A stretch of 64,000 nt of DNA from the NCBI RefSeq assembly GCF_029784155.1, contig NC_073691.1:123132714-123196713 (forward strand). The letters are read 5' to 3'. Shown piece by piece: positions 11,259 to 23,620 of this stretch. This DNA comes from Uranotaenia lowii (Eukaryota; Arthropoda; Insecta; Diptera; Culicidae). The translations under genes were made by a program, and so were the position numbers. The notes below the pieces were generated by a model that was not told the origin of the DNA, ran no database searches, and worked only from the letters and a program-made list of their open reading frames with translations. The stretch's first letter is position 1; each line of letters opens with the position of its first letter.

Positions 11259-13609
11259 TTTACTTTGTTTTTTTTTTAACATTAATCGGATTTACTCTAA
11301 GATTTCTATAAATGATATATCCTTATACATAGATTTGAATCTGCAATTTTCTAATTCTTTTTTAATCAGATTTTATGAAAAAAATCGATTTTGATTCAGT
11401 TATGGAAGCAAGCTATGCATGTGTTTGAACGTCCTCAGTTTTTCAAACCCAAACTTTATGGGATGGGATTTTTTCTACTATTTTGTATCTAATCTTATGA
11501 GTGTTCTCCAACAAATACAAATGTTAACTTATGTGAACTAAACGAATGGTAAACTTGTGTCTAATTGATCATAAAAAAAATCCCTCCGTGGTAAATAAAC
11601 ACGAGATGAAAAAACCGGAACTTTAAATAACGTTGATTGTCCATCAACTATGACAAGGTATAGACCTACTGATCAAGTTTGAACCTTTATATCTGCACAA
11701 TCCTATCCCTTATGCATTAAAAGTTTTAAGGATGATGGGACATCAAATTGACGTAGTTAGAAAAAATTTTGGTTTCTTTAGTTATTTTTAATTTTCTAAA
11801 AACATGCGATTTTCACACTCCTCAGAAAATGGGGTAACTTGCATCAAACTTTGTTTTTAATGAAAAATCTTATGAACACGTATGAAAATTTATTGTTTTT
11901 TATATATTTGCGATACATTAAAGACCATTACACATGAAAAACCAACTGTAGTAGTTTTTTGGTCTATGAAAACTAATTTTTTTTTCTGAAACTAAGTATG
12001 TTGCATACATTTAGGGATTGAATAATACTACGAAAAATTCTACAAGCTAAAATCATAAATATAAATGTTTGAAAATTTCAATGTTTACAAACGCGTGATG
12101 CAAAACATTCAAATTCCAGCACATGAAAACAAGATTTACAAGGTGTTCCTTTGATTTGCATTTTGTTGCATTTTACCCCAGCACCTAACTGAATTATAAA
12201 AATGATTATTAAAAAAAAAATGGACGATTGTTTGAAAAATATTTTTACACCAACAGTGTTGGTATGACATGAGGAAGCCAGTAAAAAGTTTGAAGGTAAT
12301 ATTATCAAGCAAATCCGTCATACTGGGTAAAGTTTTTTTCGGCATTAAAAACGTTCAAATTTGTACATTTATTGCTCAATTTTAAAATTTTATATGAAAA
12401 TAAAAAAACTTAAAAAAAACTAGCTTGAGATGCAAGAAAGTGTGTCATCATATTTTTGTCATCATCAAAAGATTGAAATTATATTCAGTGAGGTTTGATA
12501 TAAATGTTGCCTATAACCCCTTTGTTGCATGACGGTATTCGATTTTTCACAGGAACAAAATTTTTTCACAAAATCAGTGAAAATAATCTATACAATTTTG
12601 TTTTGTTTTCGGGAGAAACAACATCCGCAAATAACTTTCGACAAAAACGCAATTTCAATTTACATTTTAACCGCGAAACCAAATCATCATCGAATTTTCA
12701 TATGGCAACACCATAATCATTTGGCGCATGTCGACTGCTGATCGATTTCGATCAAAGCGCGTGCTGTTTCCTTGCAGCTTGCGATGGACTTGTATTGGTA
12801 CCATAGCATATCAACTCCGAAACACCGAAAGGTGTGCAGAAACCAAACGTTCGATCGTATTTTGGCACTGTACACTAAAAGTAAAATAACGACGGAGAAA
12901 TGCAAAAAAAAATTTTAACCTACAACTACAGTTTTTAAGTGACAGGCAACTGAACATTAAACATTAAAAAAGGAAAAGGCCTTAAATTGATTTCTCTTTT
13001 TGCAGAAATATTTGCAAAAAAAAACAATCAAATACTAAACATGCTTTATGCTTTAGAAACAGAGAGGGAAATTTAAAAGTATAATGGAAATCTTTGAACA
13101 TATAAATTGTTAGGAGAATATAGTCGATGAAGTTCAGTAAACTGCCAAAGCCAAAGCCCATCAAGAAAGTTTACTTAGTTCTGAATTCAAGATAAATCTA
13201 AAAAAAAAACTTTCATTAGAAATATTCATCAAGGGTTTGACCCTCAAAATTTGTGGTCTAATTAACCGAGATTTGATCTAACAAAATTATGTTGGTCCAA
13301 AATATAACAACAATGCTGTAACATTTGCATTTAGTGAATTCCTTGAGATGATTTTATGTTACTTTAATTTGACTGCCAAAATTTTCAAGTTGTAATTATT
13401 ATCTTAATTGATTTTAAGATCTTCAGGAAAAAAGTATATAAAATAATAAAAATAATGAAGTATAAAAAAAAATTTTTGAAGAAAGAATTTTAAAAATACG
13501 ATTTTTTTTTCAAGAATGATTATTGAATTCTAATAAAAATAATCAAGTAAAAACAAAGCGTTGCTTTGAAATCCAAAAAAAAAAAAACTTTGGCTGACGA
13601 AAACGACCC
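11259..13609. other. AT-rich intergenic DNA upstream of sqd
   Basis: No supported gene. It contains the second copy (11731-11862) of the direct repeat at 1981-2112, and long A/T runs. Open frames around 12078-12345 and 12504-12741 are low-complexity and overlap on opposite strands, so I do not call them. Confidence 0.5.
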
Positions 13610-14243
13610 AACACGCCAGTAGATTGATGCTACCTTTCGAGATAGTTTGTTCCGTTGGGTTCCGTTATTTTCCGATGAAATGAGCGAACACACGCGAGCA
13701 GACGAAAAAATCGATGAACCTTGCCATCTTGTTACGTCGTTCGGCTTCACCAATACTGGCAAGCACTGGTCTCGCGTACCTCGGGCTATCGATTGGCGTA
13801 AAACACGCTTGCTGCTATAGGGAAAAAGAAAATTTCTTTGTTGATACAGAACGGCGCACAGTGTTCGTTACGAAAGGGTTTGAATTTAGAATCACAGAAA
13901 CAAAAGTGATTATTTTTCGCCATCGAATCAACCCATGTAGGTTTAGTTTAATTTGGCCCAACCGGTAAAATTTGCCTGTTTCTAACGGTGTTTTTTTTTT
14001 TCTTTCGGTAGATTGCCAGCCAACAGGTGCTGGCTACATCAGGTAAGCTCAGTTTCTACCCCTGGAACGAACACTATCAAAGGTTTTGACTACCACCTAG
14101 GGGATAAGTTTACCTAGTCGACGCTTAAGAACGGCATCAGACGCCTCTGAAAATCAGTGCGCACTTACCATCCAAAGGAAGCTTACTTGTTTTATTGAGT
14201 TTTACAACTGAAAAGCTTCCAGAAATCCAGCGTAGCAGCAGCC
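13610..14243 (+). promoter_or_regulatory. sqd: Probable promoter and 5' UTR region of sqd
   Basis: GC rises from about 13600 towards the coding start. A possible short 5' UTR exon lies at about 14011-14042: a pyrimidine-rich tract ending TTTCGGTAG precedes it and CATCAG/GTAAGC follows. A second acceptor-like CTTCCAG sits about 20 bases before the ATG. None of these splice sites can be confirmed without transcripts. Confidence 0.4.
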
Positions 14244-15125
14244 ATGGCCGATCAGGATAATGGTCAGTACGGTAACGGAAACGGACACGATGCTGGTGGT
14301 GCCGGAGGTGGCCGCGATGACGACCGGAAGCTGTTCGTTGGTGGACTTGGATGGGACGCAACGGAGCAGGATGTGCGAGATTACTTTTCAAAATTCGGTG
14401 AAATAGAAAGCGTGCAGGTTAAGACCGATTCCAACACGGGCAGATCTCGCGGTTTTGCATTCGTTGTGTACAAGAGTGTGGACTCTCTGAACCAGGTTGC
14501 CTCTGCCGGCGAACACAACATCAAGGGTAAGACTGTCGACGCCAAGAAGGCCAAGTCCCGCCAGGGCAAAATTTTCGTCGGTGGCCTCTCTGCCGAAATC
14601 AGTGATGACGACATCCGGGAGTTCTTCGGACAGTTCGGAACCATTGCGAATTTGGAGCTTCCGTTCGATAAGCAGAGGAACCAGCGAAAAAATTTCTGCT
14701 TCGTCACATACGACTCGGAACAGGTCGTACGGGATTTGCTGATGACGCCTAAGCAAACTATCTGCGGTAAAGAAGTAGATGTGAAAAAAGCAACACCCAA
14801 GCCGGATAATCAAGGTGGTGGTGGTGGATTCGGTGGCGGCGGCGGCTTTGGTGGTGGTTTCGGCGGTGGATTTGGAAACCGACAGGGTGGTGGCGGCGGC
14901 GGCGGTGGCTTCCGGCAAAAGAGTGGTGGATTTGGAGGCGGAAATAGCTGGGGAGGTAATCAGGGAGGATTTGGAGGCGGTGGTTTCGGAGGTGGCGGTG
15001 GTGGTGGTGGCTTCGGCTACGGTGGTCAGGGAGGTTTCGGATACGGTGGGGGTGGCGGCGGTGGCGGTGGGTTTCAGGGTAAACAACGAGGAGGACCCCG
15101 CCAACCCAGACAAAACCCGTACTAA
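14244..15125 (+). CDS. sqd: Squid-type heterogeneous nuclear ribonucleoprotein
   Basis: The uninterrupted 293-residue frame starts at an ATG in good context (GCAGCCATGG). It has an acidic/glycine N-terminus with RDDDRKLFVGGL, then two RRM domains: RRM1 about 29-101 with RNP2 LFVGGL and RNP1 RGFAFVVY (69-76), and RRM2 about 109-185 with RNP2 IFVGGL and RNP1 KNFCFVTY. A long glycine/phenylalanine tail follows from about 190, with a final RGG/arginine patch ending QNPY. The RDDDRKLFVGGL start, the DSEQVV.DLL.TPKQ segment and the KQRGG...Y end match squid (hnRNP 40). In Drosophila squid binds pre-mRNA and localising mRNAs such as gurken in nucleus and cytoplasm; the same role is inferred here. 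RNP1 of RRM2 has Asn (KNFCF) where Gly is usual. Large antisense frames come from the GGN repeats and are not genes. Confidence 0.93.
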   Translation: MADQDNGQYGNGNGHDAGGAGGGRDDDRKLFVGGLGWDATEQDVRDYFSKFGEIESVQVKTDSNTGRSRGFAFVVYKSVDSLNQVASAGEHNIKGKTVDAKKAKSRQGKIFVGGLSAEISDDDIREFFGQFGTIANLELPFDKQRNQRKNFCFVTYDSEQVVRDLLMTPKQTICGKEVDVKKATPKPDNQGGGGGFGGGGGFGGGFGGGFGNRQGGGGGGGGFRQKSGGFGGGNSWGGNQGGFGGGGFGGGGGGGGFGYGGQGGFGYGGGGGGGGGFQGKQRGGPRQPRQNPY

Positions 15126-15560
15126 GTAAGCTGAAACTGAAGTATTTTCTAATTGTGTGCACTTTAAAATACGACAAAAACTCAAGTAAATAAAATTAAC
15201 TAAAACCTAACCTCAATCGTTGCTCTCAATCAAAAGAAATCATGTAGGTAGCTTGTTCGAAATGGCTTCTCCTCCTATCGTGCTTGTCGGATGTCAGTTC
15301 CGACCGTTGATTTTGTGCTTTTTTTGTCCGTTGTTTGTCCCGATTATGTGCATTAATATTTAAAAATTGGATTCAAAATATTGCATTATTAATTGATTGT
15401 AAAAGAAAGCTAACCTCAATACTGTGTGGCTGTGGAAAATAACGCGATTTGATTTTGAACTCTAACTCCTATATTATTTCAGTGCTATGTAAACAATCCG
15501 GACCGCGAAGAGCCGGGAGACCCCGGAATTCGGCAATCTGTACCTCAGAATCCCCCGAAC
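15126..15560 (+). other. sqd: 3' UTR of sqd with possible 3' UTR intron
   Basis: The stop codon is followed directly by GTAAGC, a donor-like sequence, and TATTATTTCAG at about 15471-15481 is a good acceptor. An AATAAA signal at 15189-15194 would end the unspliced form. Drosophila sqd has alternative 3' ends, so two mRNA forms are plausible. RNA data are needed to tell. Confidence 0.35.
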
Positions 15561-16383
15561 CAAATTCTTCAATTTGGTGTAATTAAGTTACCTAAAATTT
15601 TGTCAAACATATTTTCATTATTCAATTTATTATATTTGAGTTATGCTTCTAAGTGCATCACATTCGCAGCGAGCGATAAAACGAAACATCTCTTATTTGG
15701 TCCACAATGCGTTAACAAAGGTTTTTGATCAAAGTTTTGAAATAAGAAATAATATCAACAATCAACAGATCATAGAATTACAATTTGAGCTGAGTTATCG
15801 TCGATCAATGGAGCTTACTTTCATGATTTGCAATGTCAACAATCAATTAATGCTTGATCCAGTATTTTTCCATATGATTTTCGAATGAATTGTAGTTGAA
15901 TAGGGCAATGGGAAACGATTTTTGCTACATGAGCCGAGATATTTAGTTTTAATTTTTACGGAGCGTTGTTGTGGGTGGTATCAGCACCTGTCTGAAAGTT
16001 CCGATTTTTTTGGGTAGAAATTTAATTAGAGAGGAAACACGAAGGAAGCAAAATTGTATTTGCATCCTATCCTCTTCTGATGAACGGTTGGTAACATGAA
16101 CAAAGGAAAATAGTTTTTAAACACGTTAAGCAACCGGAATTGAAAATTTTTATGGCCAGGGAAAGCAAACATGAATTTTAACACCTAGCACAGCATTTAA
16201 CTTCTACTCTGAATTACGGCAAGGGCAATTATAAAAGGTACTTTACCATTTTCGACCTTATTGGGAAGTGACGATGCTTCTTCTAATTAGTAACCAAAAA
16301 ATCATAAAATTCTTGGCTGAACTTTTAATTCATTACTAAGGTCAATGTTTTATCTTTCATATCAAGTCGTTATTTTTGCTATA
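15561..16383. other. AT-rich intergenic DNA
   Basis: No gene, RNA or clear repeat seen. The 81-codon frame at 15643-15888 has no similarity I recognise. Confidence 0.4.
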
Positions 16384-16976
16384 CCCGTTCGATTTTGGCA
16401 ACAAGCCCGTACATTTTGTGTTGCCAAAATCGAATGTTGCCAAAATCGAACGGTTTTTTTTCTCAACTTTTTTTTCAGTTATTTTTACAAAATAACTGTT
16501 ATTATTATCAAACACGTTATTTTTGGTCAATTTTCGACTTTTTTCAGTCATTTTTTAATTTTTTTCATCATGTTTTTAAAACATTTTCCACTTTTCTTGT
16601 TGTGTTTATAATGTTTGTTTTCATTTGTCATATATGCTGTTTTTGTCATTCTTCATCATTTTTTTGTTATTTTTCGTCATTTTCAGTCTTTTGCTTGAAT
16701 TTGTTTTTCAACTTTTTGAATTTTTCATATTTTTGTCATTTTTGAGTACTTTATACATTTTTTAAGAAACTTTTGATTTTATTGTTGCATTTTATCATCA
16801 TTTCTGAATATAAAAACGTATTTATGGTGTTTGTCTTAATAAAATTGGTCCTGTTATAACGAAAACTAAAAGGTAATGTTGATTCTGAAAACCGTTCGAT
16901 TTTGGCACATGTGCCAAAATCGGATGTTGCCAAAATCGAATGTTGCCAAAATCGAATGTTGCCAAAAACGAACGGG
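16384..16976. mobile_element. MITE with repeated TTGCCAAAATCGAA ends
   Basis: Left end CCCGTTCGATTTTGGCAAC, right end the inverse (CGAACGGG). Subterminal copies of TTGCCAAAATCGAA occur twice after the left end and four times before the right end, in one orientation, while the outermost units are inverted. The interior is T-rich with no coding potential. No clean target duplication is visible, so the superfamily is undecided. Confidence 0.6.
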
Positions 16977-18565
16977 GTCTGTACCTATATGCCAAAATTT
17001 GTGGTATGATAAAATATACTGTGATTGTTATTTTGGATCACAGTATTTGAAATTCAGCGGTCGATTTATTCGTATTGTTCAGCCATCTTTTTTATTTTTA
17101 TTCTGTAAACCCAAAATTTTCTGTAAAAAAAATCACAGACGATTAGGCTTATGATTACAAATATCAAACTTTATCGTTGATGGAGAATTTTCAACGATTT
17201 CATAACCACAGACGCTGAAGAACATAATTTTCAATACCTACTTATATTTTTTTCCAAAATATTGAAATGTATTATGCTTCATAGCTAATTTTTATGTTAG
17301 TTGTGTTAAAATTGTTCTATGAAAATTTTGCATGTTATTGGTTGTTTTTTATCCAAAAAAAAAATCAATTAATTTTTGAAGCTATTCATCCCTTTCTGTT
17401 TTATTTGTAAAGAAAATTATACAGGAAAAAAAACAGTTTTCCCTCAAAAATCCTTAGAAATTCAGTCTTAAAATATTACTTCGATAAATAATATTCCTCG
17501 GTTTTTGAACTAAATTTTATATCAATAAATCACGAACCAGACTTGTATCGAAAAAGAGTTATTCAAAACAATGTAGGTAAGTTATATAAAACAATGCAAA
17601 ATATTTTTTCGATTTTTAGCGCCTTTGATTGCCATTCAATAGCTGGTAAAATTAAGAAAGAAAATGAAAAATCGCAGAAAGCTCCTTCGCTTAGCCATTG
17701 ATTTTTCTTTGTTTAGCGTATCTTGGCGAATCAGTCCTTAAATTGAATTAAAAACGTTAGGAAGCGAATCCTGCCAAGATAATTTTTTTTTTCAGGAAGT
17801 ATTAAGCTTCTTCTCATATAAGCAAAAAATGAAGCTTATGATAGGACGATAGTCATTCTGGAAAAAGTTTTTTTCTTTCAAGTTTATCTGAATTTTAAGG
17901 ATAAAAAAAATCTTGCCAAATTAAAACCCGATGCAGAAATCAACCACATCATCTTATATTTTTATCTTGACCGCTGCGGGCATTGTAAGGGATATTTAAA
18001 ATTTACAAATTTTTACCTACAAATCTATTTTTACCTACCTATCTACAAATTTTTCTCGGTTCTTTTCACCGGAAATGATCTTTGTTTTTCAAAATATTTT
18101 TTTTATATTAAGTTAGCATTGTAATAAAAAATAATACAAAATTCTTCTTAGCATATCCAATGAATGGTTTATTTATAGTTAGACTCTTGGTAAAAACTTC
18201 CATGAAATAATTACCCAGGAAAAAAAATTCAACTCTTAAGTACTTTTCATTGGATTCATAACTTTTATTTAGAAATGATTATAATTTTTTCCAGGATATA
18301 CTAAGTTTCTCATATAAGCAAGAAATGAAGCTTGACCCAACCTCGCTTAAAGCAGGTGTTTACAAAAATCGACATCACACCGAAAGAAAATTATTATTTT
18401 TAGCGTAGAATGTTTGAAAATATGTAAATCTAACAATCCTGTATGACAAGCATTTGACAAAAGCAACAGCATTAAAACATGGAATACTGAAAATGGACCA
18501 GTCTTTTGAAAAATTATCAATCAGAAAACCTTGGTTTATGTCTTTACTGATCTAACATTAAAGAT
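16977..18565. other. AT-rich intergenic DNA with a short internal duplication
   Basis: No gene. About 45 bases at 17795-17838 and 18290-18335 share CTCATATAAGC and ATGAAGCTT in direct order, suggesting an old duplicated repeat. Confidence 0.4.
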
Positions 18566-20081
18566 TAGGGGTTACCATATGTACTCTTTAAAGAGTACAT
18601 GTACTCTTTTTCGGGCGAGAAATGGGCGTTCTCTTCTTTTTGTGAAATTTTACCAAATGTTCTCTTTTTTTTGTTGAAAGACATTTGATCTGAAAAACTT
18701 ACGTATTTCTTCCATTTTTTTACGCTGTTTCACATCTTATGCTAAAACTACGAAAGGAAGGCGATTTACAAAAAATTACTTAAGGGGGAGTAGGGTCTAA
18801 CGGGTAAAAAAAAACACCATTTTCATGAATTTTTTTAGAGCTATCGTTCAAACAAATGTTTTCAAATTTTTTGCATTATACAAAGCAATGTTTTAAGAAC
18901 ATTTAGTAATTTTTTCGTAAAAAAATACTGAAAAATGGGCTGATGACGGAGCACTTCCGAGAATGCCTTTTAGAAAACAGGATTTGCTGTGAACACTGTA
19001 TCTCAGCACAGAAGCATCTGAAGTCAAAAAATCAGAGAAAAATATTTTAAATAGATGTTTTTCTAGACCCCAACGATTTTATTGATCTTAAAAAAAATCA
19101 TATGAAATTTTTGTGGCTGTTTGAAGTAAAAACTACGATTTTTCACGAAAAAATCTGCCATTTTTTATCTATAAAATCACCCCAAAGTAAAAAAAAAAAG
19201 AAAATCGTTGGGGTTTGGTATTTTATATGAAGAAAATATGTTCCAAATTTGAAAAGAATCGGTGAAGTAGTTTTCAAATGACGATGTCCACTGACTTTAA
19301 AAATGTGCTTTCGAGAAAAACGCGTTTGAAGTTTCTGCTCTATGAATTCTTGCAGTATTAGATAAGAGGAGATAAAGGCCTATAATTTCTACTGTTTTGC
19401 TTCGATTGACTTGAAAATTTGACACAACATTCTTGAAATGTTTAACAATAAGAGAATAAAAAAAAATAAAAATCGATTTTTTGAAAGTATTAGACCCTAC
19501 TCCCCCCTTAAACATTCCCTTTTGCATTTTTAGTCAGCGCGATAAGCGCCTGTGAGTATGCAAACAAAAATCAATATAGACACAATTTAGGTAATATGCT
19601 TAAATGCGCACAAATCTCAAATATTTTTTAAACGTTTTATTTTTGACACTTTACTAGTGTTATGGCATTCAAATAATGATTGTTATGTAAATGTACGCGT
19701 TTTATAATGTATTTTTTGTGGTTTGTCAGCATAACATCTTAATACTGCTATCTCTTCCAGAAAAATCTCTTCCAATAATCCAACTTTAGCATAACCTTGA
19801 CAAATTGACAGAATTTGATTGAGTTGGAATATCTCGGTTTCCATAACAGTAGCACCAGGCTTATTCGAGGTAGTAGGGGCCTCCTCAGATAATACGAAGT
19901 ATACATCTTTTTCCTTCTGTTTTGCATACCATCCGGGAGCAAAGCTCGATAATGAAATGGATCTCGTATCAACCTGATAGCTGTAAGCTTAGAAAACCGA
20001 AGTTATATAGTTTCTCCTGACTTTTAGGGTAAATGATATCAATGTATTTTTTTCTTGTTGCGAGATTTGGCAACCCTAAGT
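18566..20081. mobile_element. Possible hAT-like element interrupted by a TTAA MITE
   Basis: The left end TAGGGGTTACCATATG and the right end, reversed (TTAGGGTTGCCAAATC), resemble the GGGTTGCCA ends of hAT-like elements. ACTCTTT blocks follow the left end. No matching 8-bp duplication is visible, so this is tentative. A separate element sits inside (18780-19511). Confidence 0.3.
18780..19511. mobile_element. TTAA-flanked MITE (piggyBac-like)
   Basis: Starts TTAAGGGGGAGTAGGGTCTA and ends with the inverse, TAGACCCTACTCCCCCC-TTAA. TTAA at both edges fits piggyBac-type target duplication. The inverted repeat is about 20 bp with one extra base on one side. The 732-bp body is AT-rich and non-coding. 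Confidence 0.65.
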
Positions 20082-20207
20082 TGGGTTTAAGAGTTACCAC
20101 TATGATTGATAATTTGAGAGATAAAATATATTAAGCTAGGTAACAGAGATTAAACATAAAATTTAGGAAACTAAAATGGTTTAAACGTGTAAAAACAACA
20201 ATAAATA

Positions 20208-20707
20208 NNNNNNNNNNNNNNNNNNNNNNNNNNNNNNNNNNNNNNNNNNNNNNNNNNNNNNNNNNNNNNNNNNNNNNNNNNNNNNNNNNNNNNNNNNNNN
20301 NNNNNNNNNNNNNNNNNNNNNNNNNNNNNNNNNNNNNNNNNNNNNNNNNNNNNNNNNNNNNNNNNNNNNNNNNNNNNNNNNNNNNNNNNNNNNNNNNNNN
20401 NNNNNNNNNNNNNNNNNNNNNNNNNNNNNNNNNNNNNNNNNNNNNNNNNNNNNNNNNNNNNNNNNNNNNNNNNNNNNNNNNNNNNNNNNNNNNNNNNNNN
20501 NNNNNNNNNNNNNNNNNNNNNNNNNNNNNNNNNNNNNNNNNNNNNNNNNNNNNNNNNNNNNNNNNNNNNNNNNNNNNNNNNNNNNNNNNNNNNNNNNNNN
20601 NNNNNNNNNNNNNNNNNNNNNNNNNNNNNNNNNNNNNNNNNNNNNNNNNNNNNNNNNNNNNNNNNNNNNNNNNNNNNNNNNNNNNNNNNNNNNNNNNNNN
20701 NNNNNNN
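20208..20707. other. Assembly gap (500 N)
   Basis: A run of exactly about 500 N, which looks like a fixed-size placeholder. Any open frame across it is meaningless. Confidence 0.99.
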
Positions 20708-21065
20708 GATTTCAGATTTAGATTTCAGATTCATTGTTCAATTTAATTCTATATTACAAATTAAAAATTTTCAATTATAAATTCAATATTTCACATTTTA
20801 AAATTTGAATTCTCAATTCTATATTCAAGATTCTAAATTCCTAATCTCAATATATTTCAATAGAGATTACAAATTCTGAATTTTGGAATTCGAAATGCTG
20901 AATTCTGCGTTTTGCTACAGAATTTAGTAACATATGAGTGTAGAATATAATACGGAATTCTCAGTTCTGAATAATGTCTTCTGAACCAAGGATTACGAAT
21001 TCTGGATTTTGAAATATGAATTCTGAGTTTTAAATTCGAATTCTTAATAGAAGTTGCTATAATCA
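20708..21065. repeat. Degenerate AATTCTGAATTT-type simple repeat
   Basis: Short words GATTTCAGATT, AATTCTGAATTT and CAAATTCTAAATTC recur irregularly for about 350 bp beside the gap. This kind of sequence may explain why the assembly broke there. Confidence 0.6.
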
Positions 21066-23129
21066 ATTCTATTGAATAATGATATAGATTTTCAATAATT
21101 TAGATAAAGCTTTAATCATGGCCGGAACAAATCATCAATTCTAGAGAATAAATAGTGTACTTTAAAAATTTTTGGCGGCAGAGCCTATTCTCAGGACAAC
21201 AAAGATATCATCTTCATCCCTCATTTTCAAGTTTCACTTGTATTTTAGATATAATGCTTGACGGAAATGAGTGAAAGAAATAATACTTTTCAAAAATATT
21301 CGAATAAGACAACTAGGTGATACAACTGAAAGAAAGATTGAAGCACTTCATTAGTTATGATAAATATTTATTAGCAAATCATTGACGTTCCTACAATAAA
21401 ACATTCATTACGTAGGTATCGGCATGAGCAAAATCAATCAAAATTCAATCCTGTTTGCTGCTGGGAGGTAGGTTTGGAGAGCGACAGGAGAGCTAAGGGA
21501 TTTCGTTTCTCTTGAGACTACGCGAAGGGGTGCTAAATTAGTACGCCAACCGTCTGAAAATGTGTGCTGGACTGGTTGAAATCTGACAGCTTTCAGTATA
21601 TTGGAAAAAACGTTGTTACAAATTTTTGAAAAACTTCACAAAAAGTATACCAATTGAAAGGGCAGACTCTAATGAATCTCTAGATACATAAAAAGTGGAC
21701 AGTTTTAGTGAAAATTTCCGAGAAATCACGATGACAAAACCACGAGAACCCATCAACCCAAGCGAGATTTGAAAAATGTCAAAAAAGTAGTTAGTTTCAT
21801 TCAGATATACTGAAAAACTGAATATTTTTAGAAACAAAGTTTGTTCTACGAAAATAATAATAAAGTTAACGAAAAAAAACTAAAGTTTTAATTTAGAGCA
21901 TCGGTCCATTGGTAAACGAGATACAGCAATGCAAAGCCAAAATTGGGTGTCTTTTTTGAAGTAAGAATTTTTTCTACCGAAAGTTCTGGAATAGCGGCCA
22001 AACCTTCCACTGGACCCCTATATATTTGTACATCTGTAGAAAGGTAAATTCTTAACAATTTCGAAAATCCTTAAGTTAGATCAAAACAATAAATCATTCA
22101 GAAGTTATAAGCATTTCAAAAAGAGCTCTTTTTTCGGACTTTTTTTATTCGGAACCGACTATCGGTAATTTCCTAAAACATATTGACTTCATTTCAAAAT
22201 GTTGAGAAACTAGATAAAATTTCCTAAACAACGAATATAATATCATCAAAATCGGTTATTATTTGTGGCCAGCGGAGCGATAACAAAATGCAGGTCAAAA
22301 AGACCCGAAAATTTTTTTTACAGATATTTTGCGAACGGCATGGGAAGGTTAAAACTATAAGTAACCTCGCAATGTAACTCAAAAGTGTTTCTCAGACAAT
22401 ATTCATTTACAACATTCAGTTTTCCGTTATTCAAAGTCTAAGAAAAAAAAAACAGAAAACACTAGCTTCGGAAAAAATAATTCGGCGATAAAAAAAATAA
22501 TCTAGACTATTTAGGTTCATATAAACTGAAAGCATAGGAAATCCAAGAAATAGGCTTCTGCGTCGACTGTCCGACGCATAGGAAAGGGCTAGTATAATAA
22601 GTGCAAAAATGTTTGGCTAGGTCGAAGATTGAGAACGCACCAACAAAGGGGTGCAATAAACCGGTAAACCCAGAAAGGTCTAGTTTGTGCATCGCGGACA
22701 GGACCATAGCGAAAGAGAGAATCGCCATCGGTAGACATCCTAAGTAGATAAATTCTTAAATCTTCTAAAGGGTGTCGACGATGAAATTACCACATTATGA
22801 AATTTCTCTAACTTTTTAATCGTAGAATTAAATGAATATTTTTGGGTGGATTTAGTCTATAGTGCATTGTTTACATCCTGCAAGTTTTAAAGTCCTGTAA
22901 TCAAAACTCGCGGAAATCAAATCGAAAAACAGCTCGTAAGTGATAAAATCTTGCGCATTCATCACGAGAACAAGGATCTCTCGCAACGTTCCTGTCGTGA
23001 TTTTACGAATCTCAATTCAGAGATTCACCTAAACACGTCTGTCGCTCGCAAGAATAGATCAATGACTGACTTTGTTTTGCTTGTTTGTCAAGTGCTGCCA
23101 AAATAGCAAATGTTCTCATAGAAATTTAT
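21066..23129. other. Intergenic DNA without a supported gene
   Basis: Nothing convincing. A GC-richer patch at 22507-22728 carries a 73-codon minus-strand frame without recognisable domains. The words AAAGACCCGAAA and TGGCCAGCGGAGCG at 22260-22330 look like a repeat fragment, but the family is unknown. Confidence 0.4.
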
Positions 23130-23620
23130 TTTATTTTATTCATCTACAGTGTTGCCGAATACAACTTTTATTTTATTTTATTCCTAATTAAATTTGATTT
23201 ATTTTCTGTATATTCTTCATCTCATCCCAACATTCCTTCTCACCTCTATTCCTAATTAAAACTTTTCACACATCAACATTTGTTTTTTTTTCTTTAGTGC
23301 AAAATTTTATTTACCAAATAATCTCAATTTTTATTCCATATTCCACATCTTTATTCTCCATCCTACAAATTTTATTTAATTTCTGCTTATCCTTCATCAC
23401 ATTTCTACATTCCTTCTCAACTCTATTCTCAATAGAATCTTTAATTTACCGACTTTTTTTTTTAATAAAAATTTTATATCCCAAATATCCCTCATCTCAA
23501 TTCTACATTCCATTCTCTGCAAAAGCTTTTCGAATCTTTTTTTTTTTGGCATATTCTTTATTTCATTCGAAAATATTCTTCACAAAAGCCTTCCCAATTT
23601 GTGCTTTCTCTGTCGCTCAA
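23130..23620. repeat. Pyrimidine-rich degenerate repeat
   Basis: TTTTATTTAATTTCTG..CTTCATC...CATTCCTTCTC phrases recur at about 23165, 23350 and 23480 with spacing of about 100-180 bp. The + strand is strongly C/T-rich. It adjoins the 80-bp satellite and has no coding capacity. Confidence 0.45.

Noticed and set aside
14381..15185. Long antisense frames opposite sqd, up to 265 codons
   Set aside because: Shadows of the RRM and GGN-repeat coding sequence; rich in Thr/Ser from glycine codons read backwards.
20171..20734. 187-codon minus frame
   Set aside because: Consists of the N gap.
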